This document shows positions 53,043 through 61,539 of a stretch of DNA of 64,000 nt, in pieces. The position numbers and the translations under genes are program-made. Below the pieces are notes generated by a model. That model made no database searches. It worked only from the letters and a program-made list of their open reading frames with translations, and was not told the origin of the DNA. How positions within the stretch are numbered: the stretch's first letter is position 1; each line of letters starts with the position of its first letter. The DNA lies in assembly GCF_900110575.1 (NCBI RefSeq), contig NZ_FOEF01000003.1:624602-688601 (forward strand), written 5' to 3'. The stretch is from Amycolatopsis saalfeldensis. Lineage in GTDB: Bacteria; Actinomycetota; Actinomycetes; Mycobacteriales; Pseudonocardiaceae.

Positions 53043-53082
53043 TAGCTTCCCAGGAAGGTATAGTAGCTTCCATGGAAGCTAC
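53043..53082. promoter_or_regulatory. two tandem palindromes between MarR and EamA genes
   Basis: GTAGCTTCCATGGAAGCTAC (53063-53082) is a perfect 20-bp palindrome whose centre is the EamA start codon (53072-53074). TAGCTTCCCAGGAAGGTA (53043-53060) is the same core with one mismatch. The centres are 21 bp apart. They are likely MarR sites. No ribosome-binding site fits the EamA start apart from the palindrome itself, so a leaderless mRNA is possible. Confidence 0.75.
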
Positions 53083-53977
53083 CTTGCGGTGGAGCCTGGC
53101 TACCGCCGTCGCGCCGATCGCCTGGGGCGCCAACTACTTCGTCACCCATGAACTCCTGCCGTCCGGCTTCCCGCTGTACGGCGCGATCCTTCGAGCGCTG
53201 CCGGCCGGCCTGCTCCTGCTCGCGGTTTGCCGGCGGCGGCCGCGCGGGTCGTGGTGGTGGAAGTCGCTGGTGCTGGGCGCGTTGAACACCAGCGCGTTCT
53301 TCACGCTGGTCTACGTCTCGGCGCAGGCCCTCCCGACCAGCCTGGCGTCGATGATCATGGCCACCTCGCCGGTGGTGCTGATGCTGCTGGCCTGGCTGCT
53401 GATCGCCGAGCGGCCGACCGTGCCGGCGCTGACCGGGGCCGTGATCGGCATCGCCGGGGCCTGCCTGATGCTGCTGACCGCGGCGGTGCGGGTCGACGCG
53501 CTCGGCGTCGCCGCGTCGGTGGGCGCGATGACGCTGTCCTCGGTCGGGTACATCCTGGCGAAACGGTGGTCGGGCGAGGTGGACGTGATCGCCTCGACCT
53601 CCTGGCAGCTCATCGCGGGCAGCCTCCTGCTGATCCCGCCGGCGGTGGTCGTGGAGGGCGCGCCGCCGGCGCTGACCGGCGACATGCTGCTCGGGTTCGG
53701 CTACGTCACCGTGGTGGCCACCGCGCTGGCGTTCGCCGCCTGGTTCAGCGGGCTGAAGCACCTGCCCGCCGCGTCCGTCGGCCTGATCGGGCTGCTCAAT
53801 CCGGTCACCGGGGTGCTGCTGGGCACCCTGCTGGCCGGTGACACGCTGACCGGTCAGCAGGTCGGCGGCATCGCATTGGTGCTGGCCGGGCTGCTACTCG
53901 GCCAGCCGATCGTCAGCCGGTTTCGGCGCCGCGCCGTGGGTTCCCGGTCTGCTGTCCTGAGTGGACGGTCTGAGTGA
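53072..53977 (+). CDS. EamA/DMT-family drug or metabolite exporter
   Basis: 301 residues with ten predicted membrane helices in two EamA halves. Recognisable parts are IAWGANYFVTHEL near the first helix, TLVYVSAQALPTSLASMIM (first-half conserved turn) and FSGLKHLPAASVGLIGLLNPVTGVLLG (second half). It probably exports an amphipathic compound or amino acid. The start codon sits in the middle of a MarR-type operator. C-terminal RRRAVGSRS is a basic cytosolic tail. Confidence 0.88.
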   Translation: MEATLRWSLATAVAPIAWGANYFVTHELLPSGFPLYGAILRALPAGLLLLAVCRRRPRGSWWWKSLVLGALNTSAFFTLVYVSAQALPTSLASMIMATSPVVLMLLAWLLIAERPTVPALTGAVIGIAGACLMLLTAAVRVDALGVAASVGAMTLSSVGYILAKRWSGEVDVIASTSWQLIAGSLLLIPPAVVVEGAPPALTGDMLLGFGYVTVVATALAFAAWFSGLKHLPAASVGLIGLLNPVTGVLLGTLLAGDTLTGQQVGGIALVLAGLLLGQPIVSRFRRRAVGSRSAVLSGRSE

Positions 53978-54076
53978 GCGCGTTCTCCGGCGCTGCCCGC
54001 GCGGCTGATCGGGCTTGTGACTGGTCTGGGCCAGTGGGGGACCGCCCTGGATCGCGGCCATGTGGCGTCCGCGATG

Positions 54077-54103
54077 CCGACTGACATGTTAGATGTCAGT
54101 CGG
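54077..54103. promoter_or_regulatory. 11-bp inverted repeat
   Basis: CCGACTGACAT (54077-54087) and ATGTCAGTCGG (54093-54103), loop GTTAG. It lies between the 3' ends of the EamA gene and the MmyB-type pseudogene. No T-tract follows, so it may be a terminator or an operator left from a lost gene. The surrounding 295 bp holds no gene that I can support. Confidence 0.6.
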
Positions 54104-54272
54104 AGTTGGGCGTAACGGCCCGGCCCGAGGGTGACCCGGGTGTGGTGTCGCGGCAGCGGATCCCGCGAGCGGCCGCGCTGGACCCGATCACCGGGCGAGC
54201 CGATCGGCTGCCGCCAACCCGACGGCCGAACACGGGCTTGCCGTTGGGCCTCGACGGCTGGGCGGTGTGCGT

Positions 54273-55164
54273 TCAGCTGCTCAGCGTCTGGGTGCCCTCG
54301 GCGCCCTCGGTGCCGGGTTCCGCGGTGTAGACCATGATCCGCAGGTCGCTGGCCGCCACGGCGAGACGTCGCAGTCGAGCTTCGCCGGGCCGACCTCGGG
54401 GTGGAGGATGGTCTTGAGCCCGGATTCCTGCTCGGCGGCCGCGCCGGACTGTCACAGCTCGGCGAACCGTTCGCTGGTGGCGCGCAGCTCGGCGATCATC
54501 CGCCGCAGCTGTGGGTCGGCCGGGTCGCGCGCAGGTCGGCCACCATGCCGGCGTGGAACCGGGCCAGCGACTCCGGGGTGTGCCGGGCCCGCGAGCCCGG
54601 CCCGGCGAAGTGCCGCCACACGGTGTTGCGCTCGAACCCCCGCCACCCCGACGGGTCGCCCATCAGCGCCGCGTACGGCGGGTTGGCCGGCAGCAGCGTC
54701 CAGGAAGCGTCGAAGACGGCGACCGGCGTCCCGGTCAGCCGGTCCAGCAGCCGGTGGACGCTGGGGTTGATGAACTTCGGCACCGTCTCCGGCCCCGGCG
54801 GGTTCAGCCCGGCCGGCCGGAACAGGTGGGCGCGCTCGATCGCGGACAGCCGCAGCGCGCGGGCCGGCGCCTCGACCACCTGTGCCGAGGGGCTGGTCGC
54901 CCGGCCCTGCTCCAGCCGGGTCACGTAGTCGCCGGAGATCCCGCCCAGCTGGGCCAGCTCCTCCCGGCGCAGCCCGCTCGCGCGCCGGTGCCCGGCCGCC
55001 TCGGGGGTGACCCGGTCGCGCCAGCGTCGCACCGCCCGCCCGAACTCCGCCGTCGCCAGAGCGGCCAGTCTGCCCGGCCGGCCGCGGTGCTGCCTGGTAC
55101 CGGCAGTCCCGGGAAGACCGGACGACTGGTAGTCCGCCGGGCCCGGGCGGACCGTGGCAGCCAT
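54273..55164 (-). pseudogene. decayed MmyB-type XRE regulator
   Basis: The N-terminal HTH (GLRREELAQLGGISGDYVTRLEQGR) and most of the MmyB-like domain (VFDASWTLLPANPPYAALMGDP) are intact. Near 54525 the frame is lost before DPADPQLRRMIAELRATSERFAEL. The next codon, expected Trp (LWQSGAAAEQE), is TGA, a nonsense change. A further one-base loss near 54370 shifts the frame before LAVAASDLRIMVYTAEPGTEG. Three lesions in ~900 bp. In intact relatives this regulator is divergent from an SDR gene, as here, and its partner is also broken. Confidence 0.85.
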
Positions 55165-55707
55165 GACGACAACACTGATCACCGTTGCCAACAAGGGCAT
55201 CGGCTACGAAACGGCCTGCGCGCTCGCCGCACTGGGCCGCACTGTCTACATCGGAGCGCGCAGCGTCGAGCGCGGGTGGAAGGTCGGCTCCGAGCTGGGG
55301 GTGCGGTCCGTGCCGCACGACGCCTCCGTCGAGGCCGCGATGAAGGCGATCGAGGCGGCCGAAGGACACCTGGACGTGCTGGTCAGCAACGCCGGCATCG
55401 GGCTGATGGCCCTCAACGGACCCGAAGCGCTGAAGATGTTCGGCACCAACGCCGTCGGCGTCATCCGCGTCACCCAGGCCGCGCTGCCGTGCTGCGGAAA
55501 TCGCGGAACCCGGTGGTGGCCAACGTCCACTACGCGAAGGCGGTGCCGGAGGTCAAGTTCAACGCGGTCGAGCCCGGCTGCACCAACACCGAAATCGGCA
55601 CCGGCAACGGCGGCGGCCGCCCGGCCGGGGTGAGCGCGAAGGTCGTCGGCCCGGACGGCCCGACCGGCACCTTCCAGGAGGAAGAGGCCGACCAGCTGCC
55701 CTGGTAG
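55163..55707 (+). pseudogene. decayed short-chain dehydrogenase/reductase
   Basis: The start TTLITVANKGIGYETA (Rossmann TGxxxGIG position, with VANKGIG), VLVSNAGIGL (NNAG) and IRVTQAALP are in one frame. A one-base loss shifts the frame at CTGCCGTGC; then VVANV is followed directly by YAKAVPEVKFNAVEPG, so the catalytic Ser and Tyr-x3-Lys are deleted. The C-terminus (DGPTGTFQEEE) is intact to the stop at 55707. The product cannot be active. Its start overlaps the divergent regulator start region. Confidence 0.83.
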
Positions 55708-55709
55708 GG

Positions 55710-56189
55710 CTAGGCGCGCCAGTACGCGCTGCCGTCGTCGCTGCGCCGGAGCAGGCCTTCGTCCACGAGGTGACGGCGAAGCGCGGCATGGTCGTCGTGG
55801 ATCGGGGCGAGCTTGTCCCGGACGTTTCGCTCGGTGTAACGCCGCCCCGGTGTGAATTCGCCGGCCAGGCGCGCGAACACGGCCTGACGGAGCCGTCCCG
55901 GCCGCGGGATCGCGACGAGCCGGCCGCGGCTGAACAAGCCCTCGACCGGATCGGCCGGCGGCTTGGCCAGCGCGTCCCGGAAGGCTTCCGGGACGGCGCG
56001 GTAACGGTCCTCCGCAAGGGAAACGAGCCCGGCCGACACCAGGCGACGCGCGAGTTTCGCCGTGCGCGCGTCGCCTGCGGCCGCAAGTCCGTCGGGTGCC
56101 GCGCAGATGCGGCCGAACAACCGCAGCCGCGCGGGATCGGCCAGTGCGGAGACCAGCGCTTCCGGTGAGGCCGCTTCCGAAGAGGACAT
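55710..56189 (-). CDS. DUF2087 transcriptional-regulator-like protein
   Basis: 159 residues. An ArsR-like winged helix (LVSALADPARLRLFGRICA) in the N-terminal half is followed by a DUF2087 domain (RPGRLRQAVFARLAGEFTPGRRYTERNVRDKLAPIHDDHAALRRHLVDEGLL). The ATG at 56189 fits the family start. The stop lies 2 bp from the end of the SDR pseudogene. Its effector and targets are unknown. Confidence 0.83.
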   Translation of the reverse strand: MSSSEAASPEALVSALADPARLRLFGRICAAPDGLAAAGDARTAKLARRLVSAGLVSLAEDRYRAVPEAFRDALAKPPADPVEGLFSRGRLVAIPRPGRLRQAVFARLAGEFTPGRRYTERNVRDKLAPIHDDHAALRRHLVDEGLLRRSDDGSAYWRA

Positions 56190-56350
56190 GGGCGGGACGG
56201 TACCGGCGCCGATGCGGTGCGCGCACCGCGTTTTCACGGCGCCGGCCGCGCTGTCCAAAATCCCGCTCGGCTCCGGCGCCAGGGGGCGCCGAGCCGGTCC
56301 GGGCCTTGCCCAGTGGACCATCCGCGCTTCTTCGACCGGCCCCGCCGGGC

Positions 56351-57373
56351 TCAGCGCCAGCCCAGCTCCGGCGCCACGTGGGTGAGGATGCTCTCCAGCA
56401 CGTGGGCGTTGTAGTCCACGCCGAGCTGGTTCGGGACGGTCAGCAGCAGGGTGTCCGCGGCCTGGATGGCCTCGTCCTCTTTGAGCTGCCGCACCAGTTC
56501 GTCCGGCTCGGCGGCGTACGAGCGGCCGAAGATGGCGCGGGTCGTCTCGTCGATCATGCCGATCTGGTCTTGGGAGTTGCGGTCGCGGCCGAAGTACGCG
56601 CGGTCGGTGTCGTTGGTCAGCGCGAAGATGCTGCGGCTGACGGAAACCCGCGGCTCGCGCTCGTGGCCGGCCTCTCGCCAGGCCTCGCGGTAGGCCTCGA
56701 TCTGCTTGCGCTGCTGGACGTGCAGCGGCTCGCCGGACTCGTCGGTCTTCAGCGTGGAGCTTTGCAGGTTCATGCCCAGCTTCGCGGCCCAGACGCCGGT
56801 GCTGTTCGAGCTGGAGCCCCACCAGATGCGCTCGCGCAGCCCCGCCGAGTGCGGCTCGACCCGCAGCAGCCCGGGCGGGTTGGCGAACATCGGCCGCGGG
56901 TTCGGCTGCGCGAAGCCCTCGCCCTCGATCACCTCGAGGAACTCCTCGGTGTGCCGGCGGGCCATGTCGGCCTCGGTCTCGCCGTCGCGGGGGAGGAAAC
57001 CGAAGTACCGCCAGCCGTCGATGACCTGCTCGGGGGAGCCGCGGCTGACGCCGAGCTGCAGCCGCCCATCGGAGATCAGGTCGGCGGCGCCCGCGTCCTC
57101 GGCCATGTACAACGGGTTCTCGTAACGCATGTCGATCACGCCCGTGCCGATCTCGATCCTCGACGTGCGGGCGCCGATCGCCGACAGCAGCGGGAACGGG
57201 CTGGCCGCCTGGCGCGCGAAGTGGTGCACGCGGAAGTACGCGCCGTCCGCGCCCAGCTCCTCGGCCGCCACCGCCAGGTCGATGGACTGGTGCAGGAAGT
57301 CGGCGGCGGACCGCGTCTCGGAGTGCGGGCTCGCCGACCAGTGGCCGAACGACAGGAATCCAATCTTCTTCAC
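56351..57373 (-). CDS. luciferase-like (LLM class) flavin-dependent oxidoreductase
   Basis: 340 residues of the bacterial-luciferase TIM-barrel fold. It starts KKIGFLSFGHWS; characteristic parts are GADGAYFRVHHF, SRIEIGTGVIDMRYENPLYMAEDAGAADLISDGRLQLGVSRGSPE and WWGSSSNSTGVWAA. The GTG at 57373 has TGAGGTG upstream; the open frame extends 33 codons further without similarity. It would use reduced FMN or F420; the substrate is unknown. The N-terminal CVKKIG may be close to the true start. Confidence 0.87.
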   Translation of the reverse strand: MKKIGFLSFGHWSASPHSETRSAADFLHQSIDLAVAAEELGADGAYFRVHHFARQAASPFPLLSAIGARTSRIEIGTGVIDMRYENPLYMAEDAGAADLISDGRLQLGVSRGSPEQVIDGWRYFGFLPRDGETEADMARRHTEEFLEVIEGEGFAQPNPRPMFANPPGLLRVEPHSAGLRERIWWGSSSNSTGVWAAKLGMNLQSSTLKTDESGEPLHVQQRKQIEAYREAWREAGHEREPRVSVSRSIFALTNDTDRAYFGRDRNSQDQIGMIDETTRAIFGRSYAAEPDELVRQLKEDEAIQAADTLLLTVPNQLGVDYNAHVLESILTHVAPELGWR

Positions 57374-57636
57374 GCACACCTCAGCGTCCGGCGAGCGCGT
57401 TTGATTCCCCGGACTCGCCGCAGCATAGATCAGATGTATCAACGCCGGAAGCAGGGACCGATTCAGAAGCAACCCGAAACGACCGGAGAACTTTCCGCCC
57501 TTGTGAGGAAATACATCCGATGAGTACGCTCGCGCCGCTCACGACTGGCGCTGGTGCCTCACGCCGGGCAGCACCGTGGTGTGCCGGTCACGATCACGGC
57601 TTGGGCCCGCTGCGGCGGCCCGGAACGGAGCTGGAC

Positions 57637-59982
57637 GTGAACGAGATCAACCGGCGTGCGGTGCTGGGGATCATGGCCGGGGCCGGCGCGGCCATGGCCG
57701 TCCCGGGGACCGCGTCCGCGGTAACCCGGCCACCGGGAACCCTGCCCGGCGGCGAAGCGGGCTGGCTGGGGAGCGCGGGCGACCTCGGCGACCGGGGCTG
57801 GGCCGGCTTCCTGGCCGGCGCCGACCTGCGCTGGCGGCGGCTGCCGCAGGCCTGGGACGAAGGGCCGTTCCTCGGCAACGGCTTCCTCGGCACCGGGGTC
57901 TACGCCGAGCCGGGCGCCAACGCGATCCGCTTCACCGTCCAGCACACGCAGGTGCAGGACCACCGGCCGGAGTTCGGCTCGCTGTTCGGGCTGGCCCGGC
58001 TGCCGATCGGGTACTTCACGCTGGAGCCGGCCGGCACGATCACCGGCGTCGACTGGCGGCTGGACCTGTGGAACGCCGAGCTGACCGGCACGATCGTCAC
58101 CACCGCGGGCAGTCTCGCCCTGCGCGCCGTGGTGCCCAGCGAACGGTCCGTGCTCGCGGTCGAGGTGCGGCCGACCGAAGGGGAGCGGAAGTTCCGCTGG
58201 GTCTTCCACCCGGCCGAGGCGGTCAGCCCGCGGACCGCGCCGCAGTTCCACAAGCCGCCGCCGGCCGGGTACACCGCGAACCCGCCGGCGAGCCTCGAAA
58301 CCAGCGGCCCGGACCGGCTGGCCGTGCAGCCGCTGCTGGCCGGCGGCGAGCACGTCACCGCCTGGCGCGAAGTCACCGCGGGCACGAGGCGGACGCTGTA
58401 CACCGCCGTGGCCTGGTCCCACCCGCGCCGGACCGCGGCGCCCGAAGCCCTGCGCACGGTCCGCGCGGCCGCCCGCCCGCTGGACTGGCTCGTCGCGGAC
58501 CACCGGAGCTGGTGGCACCGCTACTACCGCCAGAGCTTCCTGTCCATTCCGGACACCCGGCTGCAGTCGTTCTACTGGATCCAGCTGTACAAGGTCGCCT
58601 CCGCCACCCGGAAGGACGCCCCGGTGATGGCGACCACCGGGCCGTGGCTCGAGCCGACCCCGTGGCCCGCGGTCTGGTGGAACCTCAACGTGCAGCTGGA
58701 ATACTGGCTCATCCACGGCTCCAACCACCTCGAGCTGGACGCGGTCACGCCCACGCTGGGCCGGTACCGGCAGCGGCTGCGCGATCAGCTCGCCGAGGCC
58801 CACCGGGCGGACTCGTACGGCATCCCGCGCACCACGGACATGACCCTGCTCAACGGCACCAGCGACGGCAACAGCGGGTACGCCGTGGGAATCCCGGGCC
58901 AGGAGACGCCGACGCCCGAGGTCGGCAATCTCGCGTTCGCGTTGAACAACGTGTGGCTCAGCTACCGGCACACGATGGACGAGGCGATCCTGCGCGACGT
59001 GCTGTTTCCCTTGCTGCGCGGCGCGATCAACTACTACCTGCAGTTCCTCGCCCCCGGGCCGGACGGCCGGCTGCACCTGCCGAAGACGTTTTCGCCCGAG
59101 TACGGCGAGCTGGCCCCCGACTGCAACTACGACCTCGCGCTGATCCGGTGGGGCTGCACGACCCTGCTGGACTCCGCCCGGCTGCTGCGGATCGACGACC
59201 CGCTCGCGCCGAAGTGGCGCACCGTGCTCGCCTCGCTCGCGCCGTACCCGGTGGACGAGAACGGCTACATGATCGGCGCGGGCGTGCCGTTCGCCAAATC
59301 GCACCGGCACTACTCGCACCTGCTGCAGGTCTACCCGCTCTACCAGGTGAACTGGGAGCAGCCGGAGCACCGCGCGCTGATCGAGAAGTCGCTGGCGCAC
59401 TGGATCGGGTTCGAGGGCGCGCTGGAGGGGTACAGCTTCACCGGCGCCGCGTCGATCTCCGCGCAGATGCTTCGCGGCAACGACTCCGCGGACTACCTCG
59501 GGCAGCTGCTGGCGCGCTTCGTCCGGCCGAACACGATGTACAAGGAGTCCGGCCCGGTCATCGAGACGCCGTTGTCCGCGGCGCAGTCGATGCACGACAT
59601 GCTCTGCCAGAGCTGGGGCGGGGTGGTGCGGCTCTTTCCCGCGGTGCCCTCGTCGTGGCCGGACATCGCGATGCGTGATTTCCGGGCCCAGGGCGCGTTC
59701 CTGATCAGCGCTTCGCGCCAGGGCGGGCGCACCCGGTGGCTCCGGGTGCGCAGTGAGGCCGGCGCGCCGTGCGTGCTGCGGCCGGGCATCGACGGCGAGC
59801 TGACCGTCCGCGACGCGCGGGGCCGGGAACGGGACTGGCGCCGCCAGGCGAACGGGGACGTCGAGGTGCGGCTGGGCCGGGGCGAGGAGGCGTTCGTGTA
59901 CTGGAAAGGGGACCGGCCGGACTTCGAACTCGGCCCGGTCGACTCGGCGGGTCCCGCCGAGCCTTGGGGCTTGCCGGTGTAG
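57637..59982 (+). CDS. Tat-exported GH95-like glycoside hydrolase
   Basis: 781 residues. A twin-arginine signal (NEINRRAVLGIMAGAGAAMAVP, Arg6-Arg7, ending ASA) directs folded export. The N-terminal beta-domain (~60-300, WDEGPFLGNGFLGTGVYA) and the (alpha/alpha)6 barrel with WNLNVQLEYWLIHGSNH, TFSPEYGELAPDCNYDLALIRW and SHRHYSHLLQVYPLY match GH95-type fucosidase/galactosidase enzymes. GTG start at 57637 with GGAACGGAG upstream; earlier in-frame starts would hide the Tat signal. It is alone on its strand. Substrate is inferred as terminal L-fucose or L-galactose, by family only. Confidence 0.8.
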   Translation: MNEINRRAVLGIMAGAGAAMAVPGTASAVTRPPGTLPGGEAGWLGSAGDLGDRGWAGFLAGADLRWRRLPQAWDEGPFLGNGFLGTGVYAEPGANAIRFTVQHTQVQDHRPEFGSLFGLARLPIGYFTLEPAGTITGVDWRLDLWNAELTGTIVTTAGSLALRAVVPSERSVLAVEVRPTEGERKFRWVFHPAEAVSPRTAPQFHKPPPAGYTANPPASLETSGPDRLAVQPLLAGGEHVTAWREVTAGTRRTLYTAVAWSHPRRTAAPEALRTVRAAARPLDWLVADHRSWWHRYYRQSFLSIPDTRLQSFYWIQLYKVASATRKDAPVMATTGPWLEPTPWPAVWWNLNVQLEYWLIHGSNHLELDAVTPTLGRYRQRLRDQLAEAHRADSYGIPRTTDMTLLNGTSDGNSGYAVGIPGQETPTPEVGNLAFALNNVWLSYRHTMDEAILRDVLFPLLRGAINYYLQFLAPGPDGRLHLPKTFSPEYGELAPDCNYDLALIRWGCTTLLDSARLLRIDDPLAPKWRTVLASLAPYPVDENGYMIGAGVPFAKSHRHYSHLLQVYPLYQVNWEQPEHRALIEKSLAHWIGFEGALEGYSFTGAASISAQMLRGNDSADYLGQLLARFVRPNTMYKESGPVIETPLSAAQSMHDMLCQSWGGVVRLFPAVPSSWPDIAMRDFRAQGAFLISASRQGGRTRWLRVRSEAGAPCVLRPGIDGELTVRDARGRERDWRRQANGDVEVRLGRGEEAFVYWKGDRPDFELGPVDSAGPAEPWGLPV

Positions 59983-60311
59983 AGGGGAGGTTGCCCGCTG
60001 GTCACTGTCGGTGGACATGGGGGCAGGTAAAGCGGTCAGAAAGGGTGAAGATCGGGCCGGTTCTTCCCCATGCCGCGCCGGCAGCGTGTCCACTGGTGTC
60101 AGACGGCGCGCCGGCGCCGGGCCGGGAAGGGGAAGCCGGATGCGAACAGGCGGCCGAGCCCACCCGACCAGGTCCGGTAAACGGCAGTAATGTGGACGGG
60201 CGGCGGCACGGGTATTACGGGCAGCAAAGCTTGACCGTGCCGCTCCGGCATGGGTTTGAATGGGCCTGGGCGGCACGCCGGGGCCGCGGTACGAAGTGCT
60301 GGAGGGGAGCC
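59983..60311. other. intergenic region upstream of the MerR gene
   Basis: 329 bp between the GH95-like gene and the MerR gene. It holds the MerR-type promoter at 60231-60261 and no open frame I can support. Confidence 0.6.
60231..60261 (+). promoter_or_regulatory. MerR-type promoter with 19-bp spacer and central dyad
   Basis: TTGACC (60231-60236) and TTGAAT (60256-60261) are 19 bp apart, longer than the optimal 17, as in MerR-activated promoters. Between them is a 5-bp dyad, TGCCG (60238-60242) and CGGCA (60246-60250), roughly centred in the spacer. The MerR gene starts 51 bp downstream, so autoregulation is likely. Confidence 0.6.
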
Positions 60312-61061
60312 ATGGCGTGGAGCACTCGCGAGGTCGCCGACCTCGCCGGTGCCAGCGTGCGCGCGGTGCGGCATTACCACGAGATCGGCTTGCTCAAGGA
60401 GCCGGAGCGCGGCGCCAACGGCTACAAGCACTACGGCACGTCCCACCTGCTCCGCGTGCTGCGGATCAAGCGGCTGACCACGCTCGGGTTCTCCCTGCCC
60501 CAGATCGCCGCCATGGGCGAGGCCGACGAGCACTTCGTAGCGGCGCTGCGCTCACTCGACCAGGAGCTGGCCGCCACCGTCGAGCGGTTGCGGCGCACCC
60601 GCGTCGAGCTGGAGCTGATCCTGAGCCAGGGCGCGCCGACGGAGCTGACCACCGCGCGTGACCTGGCCTCGGCGGCGGCCTGGGCGGACCTCTCCGACGC
60701 CGGCCGCGCCTTTTTCGTGGTCCTCGGCCGGGTGCTGGGCCCCAAGGGCCGGCGGGCCTACGAGAAGATCCTCAGCCGGTGGCACGACGACCCGGCGATG
60801 GCGGAGCTCGACCACCTGCCCGCCGACGCCGGCGAGGACGCCCGGCGCCGGCTGGCCGAGCGGCTGGCGCCGGCCATCGGCGCCCTGACCGCCGGCTGCC
60901 CGGAACTGAAGGACGCGACGGCGGACGCGCCTCGCGGCCCGCAGTTCGCCGCCGACATGATGGACGCGGCGATCAAAGATCTTTTCAACCCGGCCCAGAT
61001 CGATGTCATGGCCCGGGCGGGCGATCTCCTCGGAACACCGGGAGGGCCCGGGCAGTCATGA
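60312..61061 (+). CDS. MerR-family transcriptional regulator (TipAL-like)
   Basis: 249 residues. The N-terminal winged helix (STREVADLAGASVRAVRHYHEIGLL) and dimerisation coil (DQELAATVERLRRTRVELELIL) are typical. The C-terminal ~140 residues are helical and lack the cysteines of metal-sensing MerR proteins, so a small-molecule effector domain is probable. GGAGGGG precedes the ATG. Its 3' end overlaps or abuts the next gene, and it likely controls the type VII secretion-associated genes that follow. Confidence 0.85.
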   Translation: MAWSTREVADLAGASVRAVRHYHEIGLLKEPERGANGYKHYGTSHLLRVLRIKRLTTLGFSLPQIAAMGEADEHFVAALRSLDQELAATVERLRRTRVELELILSQGAPTELTTARDLASAAAWADLSDAGRAFFVVLGRVLGPKGRRAYEKILSRWHDDPAMAELDHLPADAGEDARRRLAERLAPAIGALTAGCPELKDATADAPRGPQFAADMMDAAIKDLFNPAQIDVMARAGDLLGTPGGPGQS

Positions 61062-61084
61062 GTGACGAGAAGGAAGAGAAAGCG

Positions 61085-61528
61085 ATGGCGGACCAGACCG
61101 AGTACGACGCGCTCAAGACGACCGCGAAACGGCTCGACGCGGCGCAGCCGCTGCAGCCGATGCTGTCCGGCAGGAAGATGATGGACATGGCCCGCACCGG
61201 CAGCTTCGCGGTCGACGACACGACCGGTGACAAGATGATCGCCGCGCTCGAGGCCGTCGTGGACACGCTGCAGCAGCGCTGGAGCGCGCTGCAGAAGGTT
61301 GGGGAGACGCCCGCGATGTCGTCCACCGCCACCGGCCAGTGGGTGGCCCAGCACATGAGCGCCACGGCGAACGACGCGCAGGGCCTGCTCACGCAGCTGC
61401 AGGCGGCGCGGGACGAGTTCCCGACCTACATCGAGGCGATCAAGCTGGCCAAGAAGAACTACGCCGATCGCGAGTCCGGCACCAAGACCACGCTGACCCA
61501 CCTTCGCCCCGCCGGCGACGAGAGCTGA
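61085..61528 (+). CDS. small helical protein, type VII secretion-associated (hypothetical)
   Basis: 147 residues from ATG 61085 (AAGGAAGAG upstream); an in-frame ATG at 61058 overlaps the MerR stop (ATGA) and is an alternative. The protein is almost all helical and rich in Gln, Thr and Lys, with no signal peptide: TEYDALKTTAKRLDAAQPL, MIAALEAVVDTLQQRWSAL, QHMSATANDAQGLLTQLQAARDEFPTYIEAIKLAKKNY. It resembles a short WXG100-like or PE-like partner. Twelve bp separate it from the PPE-like gene, suggesting they act together. Confidence 0.6.
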   Translation: MADQTEYDALKTTAKRLDAAQPLQPMLSGRKMMDMARTGSFAVDDTTGDKMIAALEAVVDTLQQRWSALQKVGETPAMSSTATGQWVAQHMSATANDAQGLLTQLQAARDEFPTYIEAIKLAKKNYADRESGTKTTLTHLRPAGDES

Positions 61529-61539
61529 AGGACCCTCCC

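Noticed and set aside
54106..54330. Small plus-strand open frame after the EamA gene
   Set aside because: No ribosome-binding site or similarity; it overlaps the regulator pseudogene.
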